From assembly GCA_028289545.1 (NCBI GenBank), contig JANQPG010000085.1, positions 1-52,164 of the forward strand: 52,164 nt of DNA, given 5' to 3'. A program made the translations under genes and the position numbers. Positions within the stretch are counted from its first letter, which is position 1; every line of letters starts with the position of its first letter. The notes under the pieces were generated by a model. The model was not told where the DNA came from and searched no databases. It was given only the letters and a program-made list of their open reading frames with translations. Below are positions 34,869-43,152 of this stretch, piece after piece. This DNA comes from Woeseiaceae bacterium (lineage in GTDB: Bacteria; Pseudomonadota; Gammaproteobacteria; Steroidobacterales; Woeseiaceae).

Positions 34869-35906
34869 ATGTTGTTTTTCGATTCGATCCATTACACGTA
34901 TGACAAGACACCGGTGCTCAGCGACGTCAGCTTCGCCGCCGCACCGGGTGAAATCACCTGCGTGATTGGGCCTTCGGGCTGCGGCAAGTCCACGCTTCTG
35001 AGCCTTGCCGCCGGACTCCTCGACGTACAGGCGGGTGAGATTCGGCTCGACGATACACTCCTGGGGCGCAAAGGGCAGAACCTGCCGCCGGAGCAGCGCC
35101 CCGTCGGCCTCGTTTTTCAGGAGGGCGCGCTGTTCCCACACATGACCGTGGCGGAGAACGTGGGCTTCGGCGTCGGCGAGCGAGAGCGTAGCGCACGTGT
35201 TGCCGGGCTGCTAGCGCTCGTGGGTCTCGAGGCCGAAACTCGTCGCTATCCGCACACCCTGTCCGGGGGCCAGCGCCAGCGTGTTGCGCTCGCGCGGGCA
35301 TTGGCGCCAGAGCCCGAAGCACTGCTGTTCGACGAGCCTTACGCCAACCTCGATCAGGAACTGCGTCGTTCGCTGCGCCGCGAAGCACGCGACACCGTAC
35401 GTGAAAGCGGCACCGTGGGCGTGTTCGTGACTCACGACCCGGAGGACGTCATGGCGCTTGCCGATCGTGTCGTTGTGCTGCGGGACGGCGTGGTGCAGCA
35501 GACCGGCACGCCACGCGAACTTTTCGACCATCCGGCGAACGCCATGGTGGCGCGTTTGTTCGGGCGTGCGCAAAGCCTGACGGCGCGGTTCGAGGACAAC
35601 CTGCTAAAGACCGGGTTTGGCGACTGGCCCGCCGACAGCGTGTCGCCGACCGCGGACGGTTCGCTAATGACGGCGGGAGAGAGCTTCGACGTGAGTGTCC
35701 GCCCTGAATCCCTGCACCTCGCCCGGGCCGCCGCGGGCCCCCGGGTTCACGATATCCGGATCGCGGGAGCGGATGACATTGCCGAGCTGGTCGACGACGG
35801 CGGTGTGCGTTTGCTCGCGACACTGCCGCGGCCGCACGACATTACGGTCGGCAGCCACGTCAGCGTAACGCCGCTCAAGGGCAGTGTGTTTGTGTTGCCC
35901 GGATAG
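34869..35906 (+). CDS. Ferric iron ABC transporter ATP-binding protein (FbpC-like)
   Basis: 345 aa. Walker A is GPSGCGKST (about 34-42), the Q-loop follows (GLVFQEGALFPHMTV), the signature is LSGGQRQRVALARAL and Walker B/D-loop is LLFDEPYANLD, followed by an H-loop His in FVTHDPED. The C-terminal about 100 residues form a TOBE-type regulatory domain. It powers iron import with the divergent permease and the binding protein downstream. The gap to the binding-protein gene (88 bases) contains a Fur-type box, so the latter has its own promoter. Confidence 0.93.
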   Translation: MLFFDSIHYTYDKTPVLSDVSFAAAPGEITCVIGPSGCGKSTLLSLAAGLLDVQAGEIRLDDTLLGRKGQNLPPEQRPVGLVFQEGALFPHMTVAENVGFGVGERERSARVAGLLALVGLEAETRRYPHTLSGGQRQRVALARALAPEPEALLFDEPYANLDQELRRSLRREARDTVRESGTVGVFVTHDPEDVMALADRVVVLRDGVVQQTGTPRELFDHPANAMVARLFGRAQSLTARFEDNLLKTGFGDWPADSVSPTADGSLMTAGESFDVSVRPESLHLARAAAGPRVHDIRIAGADDIAELVDDGGVRLLATLPRPHDITVGSHVSVTPLKGSVFVLPG

Positions 35907-35920
35907 TGGCACAAATAAAT

Positions 35921-35941
35921 TGCGAATGAGACTTATTCTCA
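35921..35941. promoter_or_regulatory. Fur-box candidate before the iron-binding protein gene
   Basis: GAATGAGACTTATTCTC (35924-35940) is a near-palindromic Fur-type site; half-sites GAATGAG and CTTATTC match at 6 of 7 positions. It lies about 55-70 bases upstream of the binding-protein ATG. Confidence 0.75.
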
Positions 35942-35994
35942 ATAAAATGCCATTCCCTGATTACCCTGTCCGCTGACCTCCGATGGAATCCGCC

Positions 35995-37059
35995 ATGTCT
36001 GATCGTTTGCTTGTTGTACTGTCCGCCGTCCTTTTCCTTGCCGCTTGCGGTCGAGGGTCCGAGCCGAACGCAGAAGCGCCTGCCGAAGAGCCTGGCGATG
36101 CGACGGCTGGCGTCGTGAACGTCTACTCGTCGCGTCACTACGACACCGACCTGAGGTTGTACGAAGATTTTACGGAAGAGAGCGGGATCGAGGTTCGCCT
36201 GATCGAGGCGGGTGCTGACGAGCTGATCGAGCGCATTCAGAGCGAAGGCGAGTTCAGTCCGGCAGACCTGTTGATTACGGTCGATGCAGGTCGGCTCTGG
36301 CGTGCGGAACAGGCGGGCATATTTGCGTCGCTCGAGTCCGAGCGCCTGGCCGAGCGTATTCCCGAGTATCTGCGCCATCCCGACGGGCTCTGGTACGGCT
36401 TGTCGACGCGCGCTCGAGTGATCATTTACAACGTGGCGGCCGGCAGGCCTGAGCCGCTGGAACGTTACGCGGATCTTGCAGATCCGGCACACAACGGCAG
36501 GATTTGCATACGGTCGTCGGGCAACATCTACAACCTTTCACTGCTCGCAAGCATGATTTCGAGGCAAGGGTCCGAGGCGGCGCAGGAGTGGGCAGAGGGT
36601 GTCGTCGCCAACTTCGCGCGGCCGCCGCAGAGTAACGACACCGGGCAGATTCGCGCGGTTGCGAGCGGAGAGTGCGGCATTGCTGTCGTCAACACGTATT
36701 ATCTTGCGAGGCTGGCGGCGTCGGAAGATCCGGAGGAGCGCGCCGTTGCGGAGGCGGTGGGTGTCGTCTTCCCGGATCAGGATGGCAGCGGAACTCACGT
36801 CAACGTCAGCGGCGCCGGGCTCGTGGCCACGGCGCCCAACCGCGACAACGCCGTTCGTTTTCTCGAGTACCTGTCAAGCGAGAGCGCACAGCGCTACTTC
36901 GCGGACGGCAACCATGAGTATCCCGCCGTCAGCGACATGCCGGGTTCGCCGCAGCTGTCGGCGCTGGGTGAGTTTTCGCCCGACACGCTCGACGCCGCGG
37001 AACTCGGCAGGCACCAGGCGGAGGCGATTAAAGTCTTCGATCGCGCCGGCTGGCGTTAA
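35995..37059 (+). CDS. Ferric iron ABC transporter substrate-binding lipoprotein (FbpA-like)
   Basis: 354 aa. The N-terminus MSDRLLVVLSAVLFLAACG has a lipobox (LAAC). The mature protein is a type II periplasmic binding fold of the FbpA/FutA type: VNVYSSRHYDTD near the start, a hinge VDAGRLWRAEQAGIF, GLSTRARVIIYN, and the Tyr pair of iron sites in VVNTYYLARLA. It captures Fe3+ in the periplasm for the FbpBC transporter. ATG 35995 is chosen (lipoprotein signal; GGAA upstream) over ATG 35983. It is Fur-controlled by the site at 35921-35941 (inferred). Confidence 0.93.
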   Translation: MSDRLLVVLSAVLFLAACGRGSEPNAEAPAEEPGDATAGVVNVYSSRHYDTDLRLYEDFTEESGIEVRLIEAGADELIERIQSEGEFSPADLLITVDAGRLWRAEQAGIFASLESERLAERIPEYLRHPDGLWYGLSTRARVIIYNVAAGRPEPLERYADLADPAHNGRICIRSSGNIYNLSLLASMISRQGSEAAQEWAEGVVANFARPPQSNDTGQIRAVASGECGIAVVNTYYLARLAASEDPEERAVAEAVGVVFPDQDGSGTHVNVSGAGLVATAPNRDNAVRFLEYLSSESAQRYFADGNHEYPAVSDMPGSPQLSALGEFSPDTLDAAELGRHQAEAIKVFDRAGWR

Positions 37060-37104
37060 ACAGCGAAGTCGCGGTCGGCAGATGTTCGACGGCGTGGGCT
37101 CGGC

Positions 37105-37848
37105 TTAGTCGGCGGAGAATTCGGTCAGTTCGAACGACCAGTTGTACGGTGCCGTGACTGTGCCTTTCACGTACAGATAGTCGCCGTCGGTCGTTACCCA
37201 GTAGTCGTACGGTGGATGGCCGTGGTTCGTTTCGACGATGGCGAAATGATGACACTCGAATTCGCCGGCCGGTACCGTCACCGTCTCGATGCCGAAATAT
37301 TCGAGGCCGCTGTTTGATCGCGCAAACGCCGGGCCCGTCGCGCCTCGATGATCGATGGAGGTGAGCAGGTTGTTTTCGAACCGCTGCACGCCGGGTCCCT
37401 GCGAGTAGTCGAAGCGCGCCGTGAGCCACGCGTCCGAGTTCAGGTTGTGGCTGCCGAAACCGCGCATTGCGCGGCTGATCGCCGCCTGGTCGCGAATCCG
37501 GCCTTCACTTGCCGTGTAGCCCTCGTACTCGGCTTGCGAATCCGAGAAGCGGTACCACGTGCTGCCGAGGAAACGATCATCCTGCGTCAGCCTGACAAAG
37601 CTGTCATGAGGATGAAACTCGGCGTCCACACATTGAATGACGTCCCGGATGAGCGGCGGCTCGTCGTGCAGCTCGCAATAGGCGCGCATTACCCGGTGGC
37701 CGTCCGCGTGATGGGTCATACGCCAGTGCTCGACTCCCCACAGGCGTTCCGGAAAATCGGCGTGGCCGTCGATGAAGTAGTCGATGCGGCCCGTCAGTCC
37801 GCGCTGTTTGACTCTGCCTTGCTTGCCGTTGCCGGTTGTCTCGCCCAA
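37105..37848 (-). CDS. Conserved protein of unknown function with TTG start
   Basis: 247 aa, soluble, no signal peptide. It has many aromatic residues (YFIDGHADFPERLWGVEHWRM, cut here to its key residues H, W and W) and a C-terminal beta-rich part (FECHHFAIVETNHGHPPYDY, then SFELTEFSAD). The pattern of sequential beta strands resembles lipocalin-like or DUF3108-like folds, but I do not assign a family. The start is TTG 37848: GGAGGAAAG lies 6-7 bases upstream, and no ATG or GTG serves as well. It is divergent from the small zincin gene (55 bases). Confidence 0.75.
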   Translation of the reverse strand: MGETTGNGKQGRVKQRGLTGRIDYFIDGHADFPERLWGVEHWRMTHHADGHRVMRAYCELHDEPPLIRDVIQCVDAEFHPHDSFVRLTQDDRFLGSTWYRFSDSQAEYEGYTASEGRIRDQAAISRAMRGFGSHNLNSDAWLTARFDYSQGPGVQRFENNLLTSIDHRGATGPAFARSNSGLEYFGIETVTVPAGEFECHHFAIVETNHGHPPYDYWVTTDGDYLYVKGTVTAPYNWSFELTEFSAD

Positions 37849-37903
37849 GAGCTTTCCTCCGCTGAGCTTATTGCGTAGCCTCCGCGGATCGGGTGTTCCG
37901 CGG

Positions 37904-38272
37904 GTGAACAAGGTTCCAATTTTGGATCGCGACGATTTTAACGCCGTTGTGCAGCGTGCCGTCAAACGGCTGCCGGACTGGGTACACGAAGCTCTCGATA
38001 ATGTGGAGTTGCTCGTGCTCGACGCGCCCGAGCCGGACATGGACCCGGAGGGTCTCGGACTGCTGGGTCTATACGTCGGTATACCGTTGCCGGAGCGCGG
38101 CGAGTACGTGGCGGAGTTACCGGATGTCGTCTACCTGTTTCGCGAACCTCACCTCGAACTCGGTCTCGAAGGCGATGAACTGGAACTGGAGATCGAGAAG
38201 ACCCTGGTTCACGAACTCGCTCACTACTTCGGCTTCGACGACACAGAACTCGAAGCGCTCGGCTACGACTAG
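37904..38272 (+). CDS. Small zincin metallopeptidase family protein
   Basis: 122 aa. The zinc motif H103-E-L-A-H107 is followed by FGFDD, so HExxHxxG plus an acidic third ligand, as in the minimal zincin family (metallopeptidase family, formerly DUF1025). The acidic N-terminal half (LLVLDAPEPDMDPEGLGLLG) is family-typical. It should be a cytoplasmic zinc-dependent peptidase or peptidase-like protein; the substrate is unknown. The start is GTG 37904, without a strong SD. Its stop codon lies in the left arm of a 93-bp inverted-repeat element. Confidence 0.87.
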   Translation: MNKVPILDRDDFNAVVQRAVKRLPDWVHEALDNVELLVLDAPEPDMDPEGLGLLGLYVGIPLPERGEYVAELPDVVYLFREPHLELGLEGDELELEIEKTLVHELAHYFGFDDTELEALGYD

Positions 38273-38362
38273 CGGTGTGTTGAAAAACCCTCAGCCGGCA
38301 CGCTACGGCGTTGCCGGTCGCCTTGTATCGCACTCGCCTGAGACTTCTTCAACAGACCGCTA
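38270..38362. repeat. 93-bp imperfect inverted-repeat element
   Basis: The left arm TAGCGGTGTGTTGAA (from 38270) and the reverse complement of the right arm, TAGCGGTCTGTTGAA (ending 38362), match at 14 of 15 positions, and similarity continues through CTCAG. It sits between the convergent ends of the zincin gene and an unknown gene. It may be a MITE-like remnant or a bidirectional terminator. Confidence 0.7.
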
Positions 38363-38402
38363 TAAGCTGACTCCAATCGGATCAGGGCCACGCGACGGAG
38401 CG

Positions 38403-39059
38403 TCAGCCGCCAGACCAGGCCTGCGAGTGAATATGGCTGATCTTGTCGTGCAGCTGCAGGCGAAAGAAACGCCTGAGTTCGCGAAACGGCAGCACACCGC
38501 CGTCGCGCCAGCCTCGGCACAAACGATAGCAGTAACGCGCGGCGTAATCGTTGGCGGCGCTGTAGCGGTCCTGCTCGGGTTCACTCAGCTCTTCGTTGAA
38601 GCGCACGGCTTCGAACAACCAGCCGTGCGCATGATCCAGAATGTGGTGGTTGTCCTGCTGCTCGGCGAGCAACAGCGTCGCAATGCACTTGTCGATCTCG
38701 GCCTGTAGTTCCAGCTCCAGCAGGCTGACGCAACGGTCGCGGCTGGCCTTCCAGACCATACAGTTGAAATGGCTGATGCCTTCGAGGACTTTCCAGAAGT
38801 CCTCGAGCTGGTCCGGCTCGAGGGCCTCCAGCGGACGCAGCGCTTCCAGGCGTTCGAGCATGTCACCGTCGAGGAACAACGACAGCGACATTCCCCCGCG
38901 ATCCTCGGAAACCAGCAGCGTCTCGTCGGTGCCGGTCAGCAGGGTGTTCTGACTGAGGCACTGCGCGAGTTGGGGGTCCGTAATCAGGTAGTCGCGGACG
39001 TCGTGTATCGAATCGATCCGATAGATCGCCGCCAGCTGCTGCTGCAGTTCCGCCAGCAT
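38403..39059 (-). CDS. Conserved protein of unknown function, paired with upstream gene
   Basis: 218 aa, soluble and helix-rich, without signal peptide or membrane segment. It contains several Cys and His residues (GISHFNCMVWKASRDRC, cut here; ILDHAHGWLFEAVRFNEEL) but no metal motif I can name. I recognise no family. It follows the next unknown gene by 33 bases on the same strand, so the two are probably co-transcribed, and a Crp/Fnr-type box precedes the pair. Confidence 0.75.
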   Translation of the reverse strand: MLAELQQQLAAIYRIDSIHDVRDYLITDPQLAQCLSQNTLLTGTDETLLVSEDRGGMSLSLFLDGDMLERLEALRPLEALEPDQLEDFWKVLEGISHFNCMVWKASRDRCVSLLELELQAEIDKCIATLLLAEQQDNHHILDHAHGWLFEAVRFNEELSEPEQDRYSAANDYAARYCYRLCRGWRDGGVLPFRELRRFFRLQLHDKISHIHSQAWSGG

Positions 39060-39092
39060 GTCAGCATCCCGTCTCGCGCATTGTGTTCAAAG

Positions 39093-39716
39093 CTAGTGCA
39101 GCGGCCGGTCGATGAGCGGCACGATGCCCTGTTGCTTGAGAATTTTTGCCGCGCGACGGCTGCCGGTCTTGCGCCATAGCTCGTACATGCGCAGCAGGTC
39201 TTTTTCCGAGCGGCCTTCCTCGTTGTCGCGCACTTCGTTAAGCACATCCGTAAGGACGCGAAACTTCGTGGCCAGCTCGAGGTAAATGTCGGCGAAGGCG
39301 TTGCCGTGAAACGTGCCGCGTACCTCGTCGGAAAGCGAACCGTATGCGTTCTCGCCCATGTGCGTGTAGTAGTCGACGTCGACGGCCTTGTCCCGCAACG
39401 TATCGACAAAAAAACCGGCGACAAACAAGGTGACGTCGCCAATGCGGCGCAGCATCAGGTTGCGCTGTTCGGGCGTTGCGGCGTCCGCGGCGTCGGCAAG
39501 CATTAAAGCGAGCGGGCGTATGCCGAAGACCTCGCCATCATCGTCGTAGAAGTCTTCGGATCTGGAAAAAAGAGTCATCACGTTGACGACGTAGTGTGTG
39601 GCGTGCGGATCGACCTCGACACCCTGATCCGCAATGACGCTGTCGATCGATCGGCGAAAATAGTCCTGAAGGTTACGTACCGGCATCACCCGGCCATACG
39701 CTTGCCGTTCACCCAT
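39093..39716 (-). CDS. Conserved protein of unknown function behind a Crp/Fnr-type site
   Basis: 207 aa, mostly helical, no signal peptide. Features: an N-terminal LQDYFRRSIDSVIADQGVEV helix, a central FVAGFFVDTLRDKAVDVDYY segment and a C-terminal LWRKTGSRRAAKILKQQGI basic helix. I do not recognise a family. ATG 39716 has an AAGGAG SD 7 bases upstream; GTG 39722 and ATG 39686 are alternatives. It is the first gene of a two-gene unit with 38403-39059. A GTGAT-N4-ATCAC box lies 51 bases upstream, so oxygen-, NO- or cAMP-type control is likely. Confidence 0.77.
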   Translation of the reverse strand: MGERQAYGRVMPVRNLQDYFRRSIDSVIADQGVEVDPHATHYVVNVMTLFSRSEDFYDDDGEVFGIRPLALMLADAADAATPEQRNLMLRRIGDVTLFVAGFFVDTLRDKAVDVDYYTHMGENAYGSLSDEVRGTFHGNAFADIYLELATKFRVLTDVLNEVRDNEEGRSEKDLLRMYELWRKTGSRRAAKILKQQGIVPLIDRPLH

Positions 39717-39766
39717 GCACACACTCCTTTGTACTACATAATTAGCATAATGGAGTGCCTCATTAC

Positions 39767-39780
39767 GTGATGCAAATCAC
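39767..39780. promoter_or_regulatory. Crp/Fnr-family binding site
   Basis: GTGATGCAAATCAC is a perfect GTGAT-N4-ATCAC dyad (GTGA-N6-TCAC). On the minus strand it is followed about 32 bases later by TAATTAT, a fair -10, giving class II spacing ahead of the gene starting at 39716. Confidence 0.75.
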
Positions 39781-39811
39781 CAAAGCCTCTTATGTTTTCA
39801 ATGTGTTAACT

Positions 39812-39840
39812 GCTAGCAGACGGCACGGCTTGCTGCTAGC
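39812..39840. terminator. Hairpin downstream of the dihydrolipoamide dehydrogenase gene
   Basis: GCTAGCAG (39812-39819) pairs with CTGCTAGC (39833-39840), 7 bases after the minus-strand stop at 39847. There is no T-run, so terminator strength is uncertain. Confidence 0.5.
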
Positions 39841-39846
39841 GGCCCG

Positions 39847-41253
39847 CTAGGCCGCTTTCAGTCCGCAATCGGATAACTGCGCGCACGCGTCGCGCAACGC
39901 CGTGCGCAAACCCTCTTCGATCACCGGGTGGTAAAAGGGCATCGCCAGCATGTCGGCAACACGCATTTGCGATTGATGCGCCCAGGCCAGCAAGTGCCCC
40001 AGGTGTTCCGCGTTCGGGCCGAAAATCTCGGCGCCGAGCAGCTGTCCGGTGTTGGCATCGGCATAGACGTGCAGCAGTCCTTTGTTCTTTAGCATGACGC
40101 GGCTGCGTCCCTGGTTCTCGAACGAAACCTTGCCCGTAACGATCCGGCGGTGTCTCAGTTCCTCAAAACTTGCGCCCACGCTTGCGATCTGCGGATCGGT
40201 AAACACGACGCCGAGCGGCGACCGCCGCACGCCCGGCTGAACAGCGGGATAGTGGGCGGCGTTCCGGCCGGCGATACGGCCTTCGTCAGCCGCTTCGTGC
40301 AGCAATGGGCGCGTGCCGGTGGCGTCGCCGGCGAGAAACACATGCGAATCGCCAATCTGCATCGTGCGCTCGTCGACTTGAGGCATGCCGCGTTCGTCGA
40401 CAGGCAGGTTGGTGTTCTCGAGGCCGAGACCGTACACGTTCGCGCGCCGGCCGGTGGCCGCGAGCAGATAGTCGACTTCTATGTGCTGCGTATTGTTTTG
40501 CGGGTCGACGTAACTGACCGCAACCCCTTTTTCCGTGCGTCTTATGTCGGTGACGTTTGCGTGCGTATCCAGAAAGAATTCGGCGGTAAAGCTGGCTTCG
40601 GCATAACGTTTGAGCGCCGGATCGGTCAGCGGGCCAACCGTGCCGTCAATGCCGAACAGGTAGACGCGGACGCCGAGGCGGTGCAGGGCCTGGCCGAGTT
40701 CGAGGCCAATGACGCCGGGACCAAACACCGCAACACTCTCCGGCAGGTCCTGCCAGTCGAATACGTCGTCGTTGACGATCAGGCGATCGTCCGCGGCCTC
40801 GAACTGCCGAGGCCACGTCGGCGACGAGCCGGTGGCAATGACGATGCGCCCGGCCGTGATGCGGCTATGGTTGCCGACCCGGAGCGTGTGATTGTCTTCA
40901 AACATCGCCTTGCCGCGAAGCCGGTGAGCTTCGGGAATGTCGTGCACCGATTCCACGACGAAGCCGACAAAACGGTCGCGTTCGCTCCGGACCCGCTGCA
41001 TGACGGCACGTCCGTCAATTCGAGGTTCCGCCGCCTCCACGCCGAATGCGGGGGCGAGCCTGACCGCATGCGCTGCCTCGGCCGCCGCGATCAACAGCTT
41101 GCTCGGCATGCAGCCTACGCGGGCACACGTCGTGCCGTACTCGCCGCCCTCGATCAGCAGCACATCGGCACCGCCGGCTCTCGCCTCGCGGTAGGCGGCC
41201 AGTCCGGCCGATCCGGTGCCGATGACGGCAACGTCTGTGGTGAGTTCGTGCAT
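39847..41253 (-). CDS. Dihydrolipoamide dehydrogenase family flavoprotein
   Basis: 468 aa. The FAD motif is VIGTGSAGLAAYREA (about 9-23), the redox-active disulfide is C43-x4-C48 (TTCARVGCMPSKL), NAD binding is FGPGVIGLELGQAL, a second FAD motif is FLAGDATGTRPL, and the C-terminal His-Glu pair is in FYHPVIEEGLRTAL. These are complete for class I pyridine nucleotide disulfide oxidoreductases. It stands alone, without E1/E2 genes of a 2-oxoacid complex, so it may serve another thiol or quinone substrate. ATG 41253 has an AGAGGA SD. Confidence 0.9.
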   Translation of the reverse strand: MHELTTDVAVIGTGSAGLAAYREARAGGADVLLIEGGEYGTTCARVGCMPSKLLIAAAEAAHAVRLAPAFGVEAAEPRIDGRAVMQRVRSERDRFVGFVVESVHDIPEAHRLRGKAMFEDNHTLRVGNHSRITAGRIVIATGSSPTWPRQFEAADDRLIVNDDVFDWQDLPESVAVFGPGVIGLELGQALHRLGVRVYLFGIDGTVGPLTDPALKRYAEASFTAEFFLDTHANVTDIRRTEKGVAVSYVDPQNNTQHIEVDYLLAATGRRANVYGLGLENTNLPVDERGMPQVDERTMQIGDSHVFLAGDATGTRPLLHEAADEGRIAGRNAAHYPAVQPGVRRSPLGVVFTDPQIASVGASFEELRHRRIVTGKVSFENQGRSRVMLKNKGLLHVYADANTGQLLGAEIFGPNAEHLGHLLAWAHQSQMRVADMLAMPFYHPVIEEGLRTALRDACAQLSDCGLKAA

Positions 41254-41517
41254 GGGGAATCCTCTGGGTCGCAATCATCGTTTGACTCGGCGAGATACTA
41301 GTACTGGCCTTTCGTTTGGTAAAATAGATTAAAAATAAGACAGTGAACTAATAAATCGATCGGGTGACTCGAGTCCGCCGATTTGCGGCTGCCCATCGGC
41401 AAGCAGCGGCTGTCCTTCCTCGCGTGTTTCGGCGCCGGGCCGAGCTGGTATCCGCCCGGTACTTCGCCTACAGTTCGCCTCCCGAGCCGGCAAGCAACAA
41501 CCCGAGGTCTTCAGCGC
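41254..41517. other. Divergent promoter region of the dehydrogenase and ppa genes
   Basis: 264 bases. An AT-rich core (41318-41340) with TAAAAT and, on the minus strand, TTTACC-17-TAGTAT is a plausible promoter for the dehydrogenase. The rest is GC-rich leader of ppa with no supportable gene. Confidence 0.5.
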
Positions 41518-42042
41518 ATGCGCATCGATGCGATCGCCATTGGCGAAAATCCCCCCGACGACGTCAACGTCATCATCGAAGTGGCCCTGGGCGGTCAGCC
41601 CATCAAGTACGAGCTGGACAAGGACGCCGGTACCCTGGTCGTCGACCGTTTCCTCTACACGCCGATGGCGTATCCCGGCAATTACGGTTTTGTGCCGCAC
41701 ACGCTGTCGGAGGACGGCGACCCCATCGATGTGCTCGTCTGCAATACGCGCGAGCTGGTACCCGGCTGCGTCATTAACGTGCGGCCGATCGGCGTGCTGA
41801 TCATGGAAGACAACGCCGGGCAGGACGAGAAGATTATTGCGGTGCCGTCAACGCACGTGTCCCGGCGTTACGAAAAAACCACCGAGTATTCGGATCTTCC
41901 CGAAATCAGCCTGCAGCAGATCGAACATTTCTTCGAGCACTACAAAGATCTCGAGCCCGGCAAATGGGTCAAGATCGGCGGTTGGCACGGTGCAAGGGAC
42001 GCCCGTCGCCTGATTCTCGAGGCCGTGGAGCGGGCCCGATAA
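41518..42042 (+). CDS. ppa: Inorganic pyrophosphatase (family I)
   Basis: 174 aa, the normal length for bacterial family I enzymes. It hydrolyses pyrophosphate and pulls biosynthetic reactions forward. Signatures: INVIIEV-like start ([11 protein letters not shown]), [28 protein letters not shown], and the metal-binding motif DGDPIDVLV with its Asp residues, then DEKIIAVP and [11 protein letters not shown] 41518 matches the family N-terminus; the 45 upstream codons are not part of the protein. It is convergent with the aldo/keto reductase gene. Confidence 0.96.
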   Translation: MRIDAIAIGENPPDDVNVIIEVALGGQPIKYELDKDAGTLVVDRFLYTPMAYPGNYGFVPHTLSEDGDPIDVLVCNTRELVPGCVINVRPIGVLIMEDNAGQDEKIIAVPSTHVSRRYEKTTEYSDLPEISLQQIEHFFEHYKDLEPGKWVKIGGWHGARDARRLILEAVERAR

Positions 42043-42055
42043 CGATAGGCCCCGC

Positions 42056-42976
42056 TTACAGCGCGTCGAAAAAACGTTCCTGCATTTTCCGCTGTTCCGG
42101 CGTCGGCATACGCCCGAGGCCTGCCTCGATATTGTCGGTAACGTGACGCGCCTTGCTCATGCCGGGAATCGCGACAGTTGCCGCCGGATGCGACAGCGCG
42201 TACTTGAGCAGGAACTGGGCCCAGCTGCCGCAATCGAATTCGGCGGCCCACTCGGGCAGCGGCTGGTCGCCGACCGCTGAGAAGATCCGGCCACCGCCGA
42301 ACGGGCGGTTGATCAGGACGGCAATACCCTTGTCGGCGGCCATCGGCAGCAGGCGGTCCGCCGATTCGCGCTGTTCCAGCGAGTAGTTGATCTGGATGAA
42401 ATCCAGCTCGTGCTGACGTATGACGTTTTCCATGTCGCCGTACTGGCTGGATCGATGCGTGGTGATGCCGACGTAACGTGTCTTGCCGGCCTCTTTCAGT
42501 TCGCGAGCGAGCGGCACGTTGCTGCGCCAGCCGATCAGGTTGTGCACCTGCATGAGGTCGAAGCGGTCGACGCGGAGCTTTTGGAGGGAAGACTCCATTT
42601 GTGCTCGGGCTTCGGCCGGCTCGCTGCGGTCGACCTTGGTGGCAATGAACAGATCATCGCGAACGCCCAGTCCATCGATGAGATCGCCGAGTACCGACTC
42701 GGAGTTGCCGTACATGGGCGCGGTATCGACAACCGAGCCGCCGAGTTCATGGAAACGGCCAAGCGCGTTTCTGAGCGGCTCGCGTTCGGTGGGATCGTTG
42801 CCGGCCCGATAGCGCACGGTGCCGAGCCCGATAATCGGAACGAGCTGGCCCGACGACGGAATCGCTCGGTGGATCAGTTTCTGTTGCTCGGCAATGGCGG
42901 TGCGGGCGGGAAGGGCGCTCAGTACGCCCAGCCCCAGCAAGCCGTGCGTAAACCGGCGGCGATCGATACCTGTCAT
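42056..42976 (-). CDS. TAT-exported aldo/keto reductase
   Basis: 306 aa. A twin-arginine signal is seen at the N-terminus (DRRRFTHGLLGLG, then ALPARTAIA), so the enzyme is folded with cofactor and exported. The AKR barrel shows the Asp and Tyr of the catalytic tetrad in DTAPMYGNSE, Lys in FIATKVDR and His in LMQVHNLIGW. NADPH-dependent carbonyl reduction is the family reaction; the substrate is unknown. ATG 42976 has an AGGAGA SD. Confidence 0.92.
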   Translation of the reverse strand: MTGIDRRRFTHGLLGLGVLSALPARTAIAEQQKLIHRAIPSSGQLVPIIGLGTVRYRAGNDPTEREPLRNALGRFHELGGSVVDTAPMYGNSESVLGDLIDGLGVRDDLFIATKVDRSEPAEARAQMESSLQKLRVDRFDLMQVHNLIGWRSNVPLARELKEAGKTRYVGITTHRSSQYGDMENVIRQHELDFIQINYSLEQRESADRLLPMAADKGIAVLINRPFGGGRIFSAVGDQPLPEWAAEFDCGSWAQFLLKYALSHPAATVAIPGMSKARHVTDNIEAGLGRMPTPEQRKMQERFFDAL

Positions 42977-43152
42977 ACGAATCTCCTGATAATTGCAGTT
43001 GCGATTCGGCGCGTGCAAGCCGAAACGCGCACGGCGTCCGGCAATTGTAGCCAGCAGCGGTAGTGATAGCGATAATCGGCTTAGAGGCCGCCGTGAAAGG
43101 ATCGTTCGCGGCTTTCCGCTTTTTCGGTGCGACGACGAGGAGACTTTGACGG

